Shown: positions 35,191 through 44,655 of the stretch, piece after piece | Numbering within the stretch: the stretch's first letter is position 1 | Layout: each line of letters starts with the position of its first letter | NCBI RefSeq assembly: GCF_002234575.2 | Contig: NZ_CP022464.2 | Coordinates: 2,790,001 to 2,854,000, forward strand | Direction: 5' to 3' | Source of the DNA: Enterocloster bolteae | GTDB lineage: Bacteria > Bacillota > Clostridia > Lachnospirales > Lachnospiraceae | Length of the DNA stretch: 64,000 nt | The notes under the pieces: generated by a model | Database searches by the model: none | Seen by the model: the letters and a program-made list of their open reading frames with translations, nothing else | What the model was told of the DNA's origin: nothing | Position numbers and translations under genes: made by a program

Positions 35191-36201
35191 ATGAGGATTC
35201 TAGTGTATGATGTCGCCGCCGAAAATGGCGGTGCAGTGACCGTACTGAACTGGTTTTACGGCATTCATAAAGAGGACAAAGAGAACCAGTATGTGTATCT
35301 GTTAGGCAAACATACACTGGAGAATACCGATAATATTACGGTGATCAATGTTCCGGAAGTAAAAAAAACATGGTTGCATAGGTTGTGGTTTGATTATATA
35401 GGTGTTAAAAAATACCTTTGCGACTATAAGATTGAGCAGATTCTATCCTTACAGAATACGGATATTCCATTTTGTAAATTGCCACAGACTGTTTATATCC
35501 ATAACGCTTTGCCGTTTTCTGAACATAGATTTAGCATTGATGAGGATAAAAAACTGTGGATTTATCAAAATCTGATTGGATCGATGATCAAACAATCTAT
35601 CAAGAGAGCAAATATTGTGATTGTTCAGACTAACTGGATGAAAAATGAAGTTGTCCGTCAGACAGGAATATCTGAAACAAAGGTTCAGGTCGTATTTCCG
35701 GAGATAAATTTATTTGAGGATGTAATTTGGTTACCGGCGGATAAATGTACGTTCTTTTATCCTGCAAGTGATGCAAGGTTTAAGAATCATGATGTGATAT
35801 TGGAGGCTTCAAAGCTGCTATATCAAAAAGGTATCACACAATTTCGATGTGTGTTTACGCTAAAAGGAAACGAAAACTCCAGAATCAGCAGGATACAGGA
35901 AGAAGCAGTGGATTGTGGTATGGATTTCTTGTGGGTAGGACAGCAAAATCGGGAGCAGATGAGCGACTGGTTTGCACAGTCGATATTGCTATTCCCGTCT
36001 TACCTTGAAACGGTTGGTTTGCCGATATGTGAAGCTATGTCAGTCGGTGCACCGGTATTATTGTCCGATTGCTTGTATGCAAGGGATGTGGCAAAGGAAT
36101 ATGCAAATGCAAGATATTTTGTTAAGGACAATGCTGCGGCACTGGCGCAGTTGATGGAAGTATGTATAGTGAAGAGACAGGATAATGGAGGGGCACGATA
36201 A
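35191..36201 (+). CDS. Family 4 glycosyltransferase
   Basis: A 336-residue GT-B enzyme with GT4 features (YPASDARFKNHDVILEASKL, FPSYLETVGLPICEAMSVG with the donor-binding Glu residues). It starts directly after the epimerase stop and overlaps the polymerase gene by one base. The sugar it adds cannot be told from sequence. Confidence 0.87.
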   Translation: MRILVYDVAAENGGAVTVLNWFYGIHKEDKENQYVYLLGKHTLENTDNITVINVPEVKKTWLHRLWFDYIGVKKYLCDYKIEQILSLQNTDIPFCKLPQTVYIHNALPFSEHRFSIDEDKKLWIYQNLIGSMIKQSIKRANIVIVQTNWMKNEVVRQTGISETKVQVVFPEINLFEDVIWLPADKCTFFYPASDARFKNHDVILEASKLLYQKGITQFRCVFTLKGNENSRISRIQEEAVDCGMDFLWVGQQNREQMSDWFAQSILLFPSYLETVGLPICEAMSVGAPVLLSDCLYARDVAKEYANARYFVKDNAAALAQLMEVCIVKRQDNGGAR

Positions 36202-37424
36202 TGGTAAGAAACAATAATAATTTTATATATACATTTCTATCAATTGTTGTGGTGCTTTTCCTGGTTAACAGATTTCTCATGCCCATTACTATGGTGCTTG
36301 CAATTGTTCTGCTGTACATGATGGCACATGAGGGAAAAGTAGCCCTATACATGAATCAAATTACAAAGTTGTTCGTTGTAATTGCTGGAATGGGTATTGT
36401 ATACATGGTACTTTCCATATTTGGCGGATTCTCTGCATTGGGGAGCAGTCGTTATGCAGTAAAAGAGATTGAGAGAGGCATTATATATATTTTGATTGCT
36501 CAGATAATAATGCGTTCCAAGGTAGATATTAGAAAATATATATCTATCTGGAATATGCTCTTAACATTGTCTGTAGTTGTTGCCATACTGCAGTTTACCA
36601 AAGTTATTGATATGAATACAATACTGAAGAACTTCTATGGCGATAGTATTCAATTTTACAACACACAATTTACTGTATTATCCAGTTTTCGTTGTGGTTC
36701 AATTTTTGTGAATCCAAATGTATTTGCGTGTTTCCTTGTTGCGTGTCTGGGCAGTCACTTGGTTGTATCCCGAAAATATGGCTGTGGCTTTATGAGAAAT
36801 ATTGTAGTTTATCTACTTTGCATTATTGGGTTCGTGTTGGCAGGATCACGCACAGGTTTTGTTTTAGGTGTGGTGATTCTTATTTATCATTTGTTTACAG
36901 AAGGAAGAGCAAATCAAGGATATGCAATGCGTTTTCTGGGAACAATGCTGTTCTTCTTTCTGATCTTCGTCTTATTCATGAATCTAACTGGAAATATAGG
37001 TTCTGGTATTTTGGATGATCTGAGACTGTTTAAAGTAAATGAGGGCATGAGTAATTCCTTTGGCGGCAAGATCAGTATATTTACCAATTTGATAAAACAA
37101 ATGCAGCCGTGGAATTATCTGATTGGCTATGGTCCGTTTGATTACTCTTTGTCTTCCAGCTTTCTTGTGGATTTTGACTTGGGTTATTTCATTGTTTACT
37201 ATGGACTGATTGGAATTGGTCTTTATGTGGCGATGTTACGCTCTCTCCTCCATTATGAGTTTATGGATGGAACAACTGATCATAGGCTGCCGAGGATGTT
37301 GGTTGTTATTATGATTGTGTTTGGCCTGACCGCCGGAACCTACTTTAATTTGAGAATCTTTGCTATTTATATGCTGATGTTTTTGCCGATGCTGGCTAAC
37401 AACAGAGAAGGAATCGAGGCTTGA
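36201..37424 (+). CDS. Wzy-type polysaccharide polymerase
   Basis: A 407-residue membrane protein with about ten hydrophobic segments and a long extracellular loop. The O-antigen-ligase/polymerase motif region is visible in VLAGSRTGFVLGVVILIYHLF. It probably polymerises the lipid-linked repeat units flipped by the Wzx protein at 47460. It overlaps the gene upstream by one base. Confidence 0.85.
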   Translation: MVRNNNNFIYTFLSIVVVLFLVNRFLMPITMVLAIVLLYMMAHEGKVALYMNQITKLFVVIAGMGIVYMVLSIFGGFSALGSSRYAVKEIERGIIYILIAQIIMRSKVDIRKYISIWNMLLTLSVVVAILQFTKVIDMNTILKNFYGDSIQFYNTQFTVLSSFRCGSIFVNPNVFACFLVACLGSHLVVSRKYGCGFMRNIVVYLLCIIGFVLAGSRTGFVLGVVILIYHLFTEGRANQGYAMRFLGTMLFFFLIFVLFMNLTGNIGSGILDDLRLFKVNEGMSNSFGGKISIFTNLIKQMQPWNYLIGYGPFDYSLSSSFLVDFDLGYFIVYYGLIGIGLYVAMLRSLLHYEFMDGTTDHRLPRMLVVIMIVFGLTAGTYFNLRIFAIYMLMFLPMLANNREGIEA

Positions 37425-37427
37425 GAC

Positions 37428-38477
37428 ATGGGAAAATATATACTATCAGTAGTGGGTGCAAACGGTCAAAATAATGCAGGATCAAAGGCAGGGAATGACG
37501 TTCTTCGTGTTTCTCAGGAGTGTGGTTATAAACTAATCCCTCTTTATGAAAGCAATCAAGTAAGAACAAGAGTACAGGATATCATTTCCGGTGTTATTGC
37601 AACATATAGCCTTCGGAATAAGCTGGTGGATGGAGACATTGTCTTAATGCAATATCCGCTCAACCGGCTTTTGATGAAAAACATATTCCGCATTCTGAAG
37701 CGGTGCAAATCAAAGATTAGAATTGCTACCTTGATTCACGACATTGATTACTTGAGAGACATCCCATTGGGGGATAAGGGCGTAGATGGTATGAAAGTAC
37801 TGGAACTGTCATTGCTTGGCAGTTCTGACTACCTGATTTGCCATAATCCGTTCATGATTAGGACGTTACAAAAGGAGAAACTTTCAGTGGAATATATTTC
37901 GCTGGATTTATTCGACTATCTTTATGATGGTACTCCGGCCACCATTTCTGAAGATAAATCAACTGTAATTGTTGCTGGGAATCTGTTGGAGAGCAAAGCC
38001 GGATACTTATATCAGATAAAGAAGGATAAACATAAATTTGCGCTTTCTCTCTACGGCTCGAATTATGCTGTTGATAAAATGCAAATGGACAATGCGACTT
38101 ATCACGGCAGTTTTAAGCCGGATGAATTGATTGCTAATTTATATGGTGCATATGGTCTTGTGTGGGATGGAAGTTCAACTGAGACATGCTCAGGCAGCTA
38201 TGGTAAATATTTGCGAATCAATAACCCACATAAAGTGTCACTTTATATTGCTGCGGGAATTCCTGTTGTAATTTGGAAGGAAGCAGCATTATGCTCACTC
38301 ATCGAAGAAAATGCTCTTGGGTTTGGTATATCATCTTTAGATGAATTGGAAGAAGCACTAAAAAGCCATGAACACTTGTACCAGAGCTATCGTAATAATG
38401 TGTTGAATATGAAAGAAAAGGTTTGCAGTGGCGGTTTTTTGAAATACGTTCTGGTGCAAATAGATAGAATGGAGTAG
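37428..38477 (+). CDS. Galactofuranosyltransferase-like glycosyltransferase
   Basis: A 349-residue GT-B-like protein resembling WbbI/GlfT-like sugar transferases (LIHDIDYLRD, HNPFMIRTL, VWDGSSTETCSGSYGKYLR, NNPHKVSLYIAAGIPVVIW). The family includes galactofuranosyl transferases, but the window has no UDP-galactopyranose mutase gene, so the donor is open. Confidence 0.82.
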   Translation: MGKYILSVVGANGQNNAGSKAGNDVLRVSQECGYKLIPLYESNQVRTRVQDIISGVIATYSLRNKLVDGDIVLMQYPLNRLLMKNIFRILKRCKSKIRIATLIHDIDYLRDIPLGDKGVDGMKVLELSLLGSSDYLICHNPFMIRTLQKEKLSVEYISLDLFDYLYDGTPATISEDKSTVIVAGNLLESKAGYLYQIKKDKHKFALSLYGSNYAVDKMQMDNATYHGSFKPDELIANLYGAYGLVWDGSSTETCSGSYGKYLRINNPHKVSLYIAAGIPVVIWKEAALCSLIEENALGFGISSLDELEEALKSHEHLYQSYRNNVLNMKEKVCSGGFLKYVLVQIDRME

Positions 38478-38484
38478 ATAATTT

Positions 38485-38711
38485 ATGAAAGTTAGTATTA
38501 TTGTAGGAAGATGTTAGGTATAGTTGTTTCCGTTTACAATGTAGAGAGTTTTTATCTATATGTTTGAATAACGAATTTGACATCATGAGAAAAGATGACA
38601 GCTATATGCGCTCTCGTTATGTTGATGCTATAAATATACATAATTTTTGATGGCGTTCATGTCGAAAGGATTTATAATCCGTACTGGCAAAAAGATTTTG
38701 AAGGAGAGGTA
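38485..38711 (+). pseudogene. Remnant of a family 2 glycosyltransferase
   Basis: The start MKVSIIV and, in another frame, LGIVVSVYNVESF match the N-terminus of GT2 enzymes, but frameshifts and stops follow. A late piece (YNPYWQKDFEGE) keeps a polysaccharide-protein look. Only scattered fragments remain, and no product is expected. Confidence 0.65.
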
Positions 38712-38713
38712 AG

Positions 38714-39991
38714 ATGGCGGAAATGAAAAAATGTTTTTCTTTTCAAAATGGATTCGATTATGAAGAATTCAAAGATATGTGCAATTCCTTTAAAAAGGTA
38801 AAGTTGCATAGCAAGATGAAGTCAGATTTATTGTTGACGGACTATATCTTTTGCTTGGCTATGAGACGGATTTCTATAGATAAGAGAAGTATTCTCAAGC
38901 GCCTGGCAGCATCTGTTTTTGATTTTCAAGTCCGAAGTTCTGTAATTGGAACTGGAAAAATAGCTTTCATATTTACTGGAAATCAGTATATGCGGCCAGA
39001 TTATTTGCAGTGTGTTGAAAATACTGCAACCCAAGCAAGGAATTCTACTCTGTTTTTGATTGATCGAAAAAGCACAAAGTTATCCATTAGAAATATCATT
39101 AAATTGCCTTTTATCTTTATCTGGGCCAACAGGCTGAATGCGATTGTCCGTGATAGATGGATTAGCTTGGACATGGCTGTATCTGTATTTAGATCTGTCA
39201 ATCAAGCAAACTTCTTTATCAATGCTATAAAGAAGTTTAGGTGTGAGAAAGTCGTGACTTTTTGCGATCAGTGGAGTATTGATAACGCCCTCACTCAGCT
39301 TGCAATAACACAAAATTATCCTACTGCAACATTACAACATGGTAATGGAAATGAGATTTTTGCCGGTTTTTGTAGTAATTATTACTTGGCAAACAGTATG
39401 CTGAGTAAGATAAATGCTATCCAATGTGGTATTTCGGAAAAGCAGATTGTTGTAGTTGGTCCTATGAAGTATGCTGGATTCCAATTTGAATATGAAAAGA
39501 CGAATGTTCTCAGTAAGATCGGAATTGTGTTTGACGGGCTGGATAATTTCAAGAATAACCTAGCTATGCTCAAGTCAGCACACCAAGTGGCTGAACATCT
39601 GGAGTTAAAATGTTACATCCGTTTTCATCCCAGCAATAAACGGGAAGAGTATGCTAAATATTTATCTGATACGGATGTTATTTGCGATGATTTGAAGGAG
39701 TTTGAAATGATTCCAGATTTTTATATTACTTATATCTCGACAATGTATACGGATATGCTGTTCAAGAAAAGAATCTCCTTTCGGTATGCAACGCAGGAGC
39801 CCAATATGTTCACGAGTTTGACGGATACGACCTTCTCTAATGCCGATGAACTGGAAGCAGTGGTAATTAATGCGAGAGAAAATTATGCGGCGTGTCTTGA
39901 ATGGCAGAAAGCTACTAAGCAGGAGATATTTGGAGCAGATGAGGGCGTAAATCAGTATCAGAAGTTTTTTAAAGTGTGGGGAGAATCGTAA
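38714..39991 (+). CDS. Putative GT-B polysaccharide biosynthesis protein
   Basis: A 425-residue soluble protein. The C-terminal half resembles GT-B-type capsule transferases (TLQHGNGNEIFAGFCSNYYL, VVGPMKYAGF, CYIRFHPSNKREEY, DFYITYISTMYTDML). The HPSNKREE and STMYTDM parts recall CDP-glycerol/sialyl-type transferases. No exact family is recognised. A GGAGAGG site precedes the ATG, and the next gene starts two bases after its stop. Confidence 0.7.
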   Translation: MAEMKKCFSFQNGFDYEEFKDMCNSFKKVKLHSKMKSDLLLTDYIFCLAMRRISIDKRSILKRLAASVFDFQVRSSVIGTGKIAFIFTGNQYMRPDYLQCVENTATQARNSTLFLIDRKSTKLSIRNIIKLPFIFIWANRLNAIVRDRWISLDMAVSVFRSVNQANFFINAIKKFRCEKVVTFCDQWSIDNALTQLAITQNYPTATLQHGNGNEIFAGFCSNYYLANSMLSKINAIQCGISEKQIVVVGPMKYAGFQFEYEKTNVLSKIGIVFDGLDNFKNNLAMLKSAHQVAEHLELKCYIRFHPSNKREEYAKYLSDTDVICDDLKEFEMIPDFYITYISTMYTDMLFKKRISFRYATQEPNMFTSLTDTTFSNADELEAVVINARENYAACLEWQKATKQEIFGADEGVNQYQKFFKVWGES

Positions 39992-39993
39992 GG

Positions 39994-41088
39994 ATGATAA
40001 AGGGAAATCCATTGGTCAGTATCATTGTTCCGGTATATGGAGTAGAGGCTTATCTGGATCAATGTATCAACAGTATTGTAGAACAAACATATCAGAATAT
40101 TGAATTGATTCTGATTGACGATGGTAGTTCTGATCGCTGCCCTGAAATTTGTGATGCGTGGGCTACGCGAGACTGTCGCATTCAGGTACTCCATAAAGAG
40201 AATGGTGGGCAGTCTTCGGCAAGGAATATTGGGCTTGATACGGCAAAAGGAGAATGGATTTTTTTCGTAGATAGTGATGACTGGATAGAGCCGGAATGTA
40301 TTTCTGTTCTAGTAGAGATTTCGTTGGTTAATAATGCGGATATATCTGTGATTTATCCACAGAATCATAAAGGAAATATGGTTATTCCAAAACCATTTTT
40401 CTTAAAAGACAAAGGTGACGTGTATTGTTTGAGTGCAGAGGATGCCGTAACGTATTTTATGGAGCAAGCGGTTGCTGTCATGGGCAAGCTGTATCGTGCA
40501 GATATATTGCAGGATATTCGTTTCCCTGTGGGACGGAAGGCAGAAGAGTATATTGTTCAGCTTGCTGCATTAAAAAAAGCAAAGATAATCGCCTTCTGTA
40601 ACCGAAATTTGTACGATTATTTAGTGCGCAACGATTCTGATTCGCATGATATTAAACCTAAATATAGAGTTGATAATATACAGGCGATCAGTGAAGCACT
40701 GGATATATGCAGACGGGATTTTCGCTGTGAGGAAGAATGGGCATTCAGATGGCTATGTGCCTTGCTCCATGAGTTTTATTCTGTGTCCGAATTTGCTAAG
40801 GAAGAGAAGAAAAAATATAACGACATACTTGTCTATGCATTATCCCAGGTCGGTGGCATGGAACAAATATATAAGAAGATGGAACAGCCGCTTGACCGTA
40901 TTATATATGTTGCCAACCAATATCAGAAAATCTTAAAAGAAGAGGAATACAAAATACTTCAGAAACAGTATAGGGAAGTGTATAGAAGTCAGGCGAAAAG
41001 AGAAGTCAAAGGTATCAAGTATCGGATTGCCAATCTAAACCTGAAATTCCTGGTTGCATTATATAACGGCAGGGAGGTAATAAAGTAA
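39994..41088 (+). CDS. Family 2 glycosyltransferase
   Basis: A 364-residue GT-A enzyme with all N-terminal motifs (VSIIVPVYGVEAYLDQCI, LIDDGSSD, NGGQSSARNIGLD, FVDSDDWIEPE). The ATG at 39994 is used; GGGGAG lies 10 bases upstream. Acceptor and donor are unknown. Confidence 0.9.
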   Translation: MIKGNPLVSIIVPVYGVEAYLDQCINSIVEQTYQNIELILIDDGSSDRCPEICDAWATRDCRIQVLHKENGGQSSARNIGLDTAKGEWIFFVDSDDWIEPECISVLVEISLVNNADISVIYPQNHKGNMVIPKPFFLKDKGDVYCLSAEDAVTYFMEQAVAVMGKLYRADILQDIRFPVGRKAEEYIVQLAALKKAKIIAFCNRNLYDYLVRNDSDSHDIKPKYRVDNIQAISEALDICRRDFRCEEEWAFRWLCALLHEFYSVSEFAKEEKKKYNDILVYALSQVGGMEQIYKKMEQPLDRIIYVANQYQKILKEEEYKILQKQYREVYRSQAKREVKGIKYRIANLNLKFLVALYNGREVIK

Positions 41089-41089
41089 A

Positions 41090-41520
41090 TGGAGTTAGTA
41101 AGTGCTATTTACCGGTTCATAACAATGAAAATATAATAGATCGATGTGTACAGAGCATCCTTGGGAATACCTATAAGAACTTAGAACTTTTGCTGGTTGA
41201 AAACGGCTCAGAGGATGCTTCTTGGGCGAAATGCCTTGCGTGGAAGGAAAATGATCATCGGATCAACTGTTTGCAGTCCTCCAAAGGCGTATCCGCTGCC
41301 CGTAATGCTGCACTAAAAAACACGATTACATTCATGCTGACTACAGCTGTTGAACATACGGCGGATGTTGTCCAGTGCAGAAGAAAAGTTGACAATGCAG
41401 AGGGGAGTGGTAATGTGGATGTTTTTCAGGGCGTAGAGCTGACAGATCATCATGATATACTGGATGCCTTCCTCTGCTTCCAGAAAAACTACAAGTGGAC
41501 TTCAACCCGCCGCTGTAAAT
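41090..41520 (+). pseudogene. Decayed family 2 glycosyltransferase
   Basis: One frame reads VPVHNNENIIDRCVQSILG-like and LVENGSEDAS with SSKGVSAARNAALK, an eroded copy of a GT2 N-terminus. The metal-binding DxD part is deleted, and a C-terminal piece (DVFQGVELTDHHDILDAFLC) is joined on. About 200 bases without a gene follow. Confidence 0.75.
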
Positions 41521-41736
41521 GAACAGAAATATGTATGCGCTCTGGGATCATAAAGGGAATATTCGCAGGATAAAAAGGGTTCCAGAGTTTTCCCCAAAAT
41601 TCAAACTGGAGCTTTGGCTGATTGCCAGATGCCCTGTTTTGTATATAAGAATACGAAAGCTATAGGTTTTGAAAAAACGCATTAGAAGTAATGCGAGATG
41701 AAGCATAATACAAAACAATAAAAGGAAGGTAGTAAA

Positions 41737-42187
41737 ATGTTGGAAATCGTAACGAGTCTGATTCCGTCGAGACTGATCAGGACACTACGCCTGAAAAAAC
41801 TAAAAAAAACATTTCGGGGGGCGGGTGATATATTCTACAAATGTGTCATTTAAGGCAAAACTCACCCCAACATCTGAAATTGCACCGGATGCTGGGGATT
41901 TTTACAACGATATTCCCAACCCAGTCAACATTGGACATGATGATTGGGTCGGTAGTAATAGCACGGTTCTGGGTGGAGTAACCATTGGAAACGGTGCGGT
42001 AGTTGGAGCCGGTGCTGTGGTTACCAAGGATGTGCCACCTTATGCAGTTGTAGTCGGTGTTCCTGCAAAAATCATCAAATACCGTTTTGATGATGAGAAA
42101 ATTGCATCGTTGGAGCAGATGCAATGGTGGAATATGAGCGATGATGAGTTGCGCCAAAAGCGTGATTTCTTCAAAAATAAAGAATAA
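41737..42187 (+). pseudogene. Truncated and frameshifted hexapeptide acetyltransferase
   Basis: An N-terminal piece (MLEIVTSLIPSRLIRTLR) runs out of frame near a GGGGGG-C-GGG stretch at about 41815-41825. A second frame then gives 120 residues with the C-terminal half of a left-handed beta-helix acetyltransferase (VNIGHDDWVGSNSTVLGGV, VVGAGAVVTKDVPPYAVVVG, GVPAKIIKYRF). The middle of the enzyme with the first coils is missing, so it is probably inactive. The long second frame could still be translated. Confidence 0.75.
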
Positions 42188-42201
42188 TAGGAGAGAAGTT
42201 T

Positions 42202-43029
42202 ATGAGCGAGAAAGTTACTGCAATTATCCCGGCAAAAGGCATGAGCAATCGTCTGCCAAGCAAAAATACGCTGGAGTTTGGTGAATCCAACCTCCTTGTC
42301 CACAAAATCCGTCAGCTGAAGCAGGTGGATGCGATCACTGAGGTAATCGTATCCTCTGAGGATGATGACATCCTTACAATGGCAGATAAGGAAGGTGCCA
42401 GAGCAATTAAGCGTCCTTATGAATATTCTGCAGAGACACTTCCTTTCCAGGATTTCCTGTACTACATCACTGGTGAAGCCAGAGAGGATCATGTTATGTG
42501 GGCTTGCTGCACTTCACCAATGGTAGGCGCAGATGTCTACAGAAAGGGCTGCAAGACCTATTTTGAGAAGCTCAAAGAGGGCTATGATTCCCTAATCACT
42601 GTGATGGAGTATCACCATTACCTTCTGGATAAGGACATGAAGCCATACACCTTTAAGTGGGGGCCAGAACATAGAAATTCGCAGGATCTGGACAAGCTGT
42701 ATTTCTTCACTGACGGTATTCAACTTGCACCTAAAGCAAGTATGAGAGAGTGGTATTACTATTTCGGTCATAATCCCTATGGCATGGAGGTAGATTTGAA
42801 GACATCTACCGATATTGATACCATCTTTGATTATCTGCTTGCCAGAATGCAGTATCACATGGATGATGATGCGATGATGGCAAAGGGTATCAATTCGAAG
42901 GATGGTGAGGCAGTATACCACTATGTTCTCGGAAAGATGATTTCACAGTTAAGCGATGAGAAACTGGCTAAGGCTCTTATGGAAATGCCGGACGGCAAGA
43001 GAGCGAATGTACTTGGCTTAATCAAATAA
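42202..43029 (+). CDS. Acylneuraminate-cytidylyltransferase-type enzyme
   Basis: A 275-residue CMP-sugar synthetase homologue (VTAIIPAKGMSNRLPSKNT, EVIVSSEDDDILTMA). It activates a ulosonic-acid-type sugar with CTP in its family. No NeuB-type condensing enzyme lies in the window. The neighbours after IS110 are an aldolase fusion, an epimerase remnant and a HAD phosphatase, so the substrate may be an unusual acid sugar. A TAGGAGAG site precedes the ATG. Confidence 0.85.
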   Translation: MSEKVTAIIPAKGMSNRLPSKNTLEFGESNLLVHKIRQLKQVDAITEVIVSSEDDDILTMADKEGARAIKRPYEYSAETLPFQDFLYYITGEAREDHVMWACCTSPMVGADVYRKGCKTYFEKLKEGYDSLITVMEYHHYLLDKDMKPYTFKWGPEHRNSQDLDKLYFFTDGIQLAPKASMREWYYYFGHNPYGMEVDLKTSTDIDTIFDYLLARMQYHMDDDAMMAKGINSKDGEAVYHYVLGKMISQLSDEKLAKALMEMPDGKRANVLGLIK

Positions 43030-43148
43030 AGCCTGCAAATAAAAAGTCAATAGGAAAATGAGAAATTTTCAAGATTTATTGTTGATTAAATTTCAGGTAC
43101 AACAAATAGACCACCATTATCTGCTGGTCTGAAAGGATGTGGTATTCT

Positions 43149-44360
43149 CTATTCTGGAAGAGACATTAGATATTCTTTTACTCTTCCGTAATAGATACGC
43201 AGAAACTTATTAGCGCCTGCAGTCATGTAGACATAGTAAGGCTTTCCTTGAGCACGTTTCTTATCAATAAACGCATATACAGGGTCGTCCTGCGGTTTTG
43301 TTTTGATGAGACAGTCCATGACCTGAAATAAGGTTTTTCGGAGGGAAGATGAGCCGCGTTTGGAGGTTGGAACGCTTTTTTGTTCATAGGTTCCGGATTC
43401 GTTGACACCTGGGTCTACACCAGCAAATGCAGTGATAGCCCCTTTGTGGGTAAAGCGTGTGACATCTCCGATTTCAGCCATAAGCTGAGGGCCAAGAGAC
43501 GGGCCAACACCCTTCATACCCATAACAACGGGATATTCCGGCAGCTTGGCGGCTGTGTCATTCATCAGGGTACGGAGCTCTTCCACGGTCTTGGAAGCAG
43601 TGTTTAATTGTTCTATGGACTGTTTCACGATCAGCTTGGTTAGATCATCTTTTGGAAGTATAGGAACAAGCTCCTTTGCAGCTCCATAGATTTCTTCAGC
43701 CTTGTCTTTGCTAAAGTTATACTTCCTACGTTTGCACCACTTCTGATAATGGTCGACAAATGCATTTAATGAGAATTTACGAACATAGTCCACATGCCAG
43801 TATGTAGTAGCAAAATCAACCCACTTCTGGCTGCCGTCCTCACGGGCAGGGCTATCAAAGTAAGTATTAACACCAGGGTAAGTCTGATCGAGGATACCGA
43901 TGAGGTTATTCTTCATAGCTGTTTTGTGTTTCATGTAGAAGCCAAACTGACGGTTCATGGTCTTTAGTTGATTGCGTAGTTCGTCCATAAGACTATACTG
44001 TTTCAATTCCGTCCAACTGTCAAGGGTGTAACGAGCTATTTTTACAGCGTCAGCTTTATCAGATTTTACTTTGCGGAGAGAATGAGCTCCAAAATCTTTA
44101 ATGAGCTTAGGATTTACGGCAGTTACAAAAAGACCTGCCAGAGAAAGCTCACGAGCCAGTGGTTCGTAGTAACGGCCAGTATGTTCCATAACGATGCGTG
44201 ATTCACCTTCGATTGATCGGATCTGCTCAATTAAGGATTGGATGTTACTGGAGGTGTGCTTGATTTCAAAGGGAGAAGAAACGATTTCTCCATAAGGTCG
44301 TAGAATGGCGATCATACTTTTGCCTTTGGAAACATCAATACCAACAGCGTTCATGTTCAT
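43149..44360 (-). CDS. IS110-family transposase (second, different element)
   Basis: A 403-residue DEDD transposase: VGIDVSKGKSMIAIL, VMEHTGRYYEPLA, LRKVKSDKADAVKIARY, and the C-terminal serine region (GVDPGVNESGTYEQKSVPTS, KRGSSSLRKTLFQ). A TTAGGAG site precedes the ATG. It looks intact and inserts antisense between the cytidylyltransferase and aldolase genes, both of which keep whole frames. Non-coding flanks at 43030-43148 and 44361-44655 contain its ends. A hairpin GACCA...TGGTC lies near 43110-43130. Confidence 0.92.
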   Translation of the reverse strand: MNMNAVGIDVSKGKSMIAILRPYGEIVSSPFEIKHTSSNIQSLIEQIRSIEGESRIVMEHTGRYYEPLARELSLAGLFVTAVNPKLIKDFGAHSLRKVKSDKADAVKIARYTLDSWTELKQYSLMDELRNQLKTMNRQFGFYMKHKTAMKNNLIGILDQTYPGVNTYFDSPAREDGSQKWVDFATTYWHVDYVRKFSLNAFVDHYQKWCKRRKYNFSKDKAEEIYGAAKELVPILPKDDLTKLIVKQSIEQLNTASKTVEELRTLMNDTAAKLPEYPVVMGMKGVGPSLGPQLMAEIGDVTRFTHKGAITAFAGVDPGVNESGTYEQKSVPTSKRGSSSLRKTLFQVMDCLIKTKPQDDPVYAFIDKKRAQGKPYYVYMTAGANKFLRIYYGRVKEYLMSLPE

Positions 44361-44655
44361 AAATTTGTCACTCCTAAAGATTATTGCAATAGATAAGTAC
44401 CAGTTTTACTCATTGCCTATTCAATCTACTGTGGTGTGACACGAACGTACCAAAGGCAGTTCAACCTGCATAAAACGAACGCTGCAAATGAGGAGCTGGT
44501 TATCAGTCTTAATTACGGACGCGAAGTCCAAGAAAGGAGGCCGATATACCGATTGCTCCAACATTGTAACAGCTTAAGCAACAAGATGGATAATTCCTTA
44601 CTGGCTGTAAGGGATATTAACCATAAATATATTGTAGTAGAAAGGAGTACGATTT
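44361..44655. other. 295-base region between IS110 and the aldolase gene
   Basis: It holds the left (5') end of the second IS110 element, where a bridge RNA would be expected, and then leader sequence of the aldolase gene. An unconvincing 89-codon frame overlaps it and is not called. The AAAGGAG at its right end is the aldolase ribosome binding site. Confidence 0.4.

Noticed and set aside
41810..41830. GGGGGG-C-GGG stretch in the acetyltransferase as a phase-variable tract
   Set aside because: The gene also lacks its middle part, so shifting the frame here would not restore a full enzyme; it is decay, not a switch.
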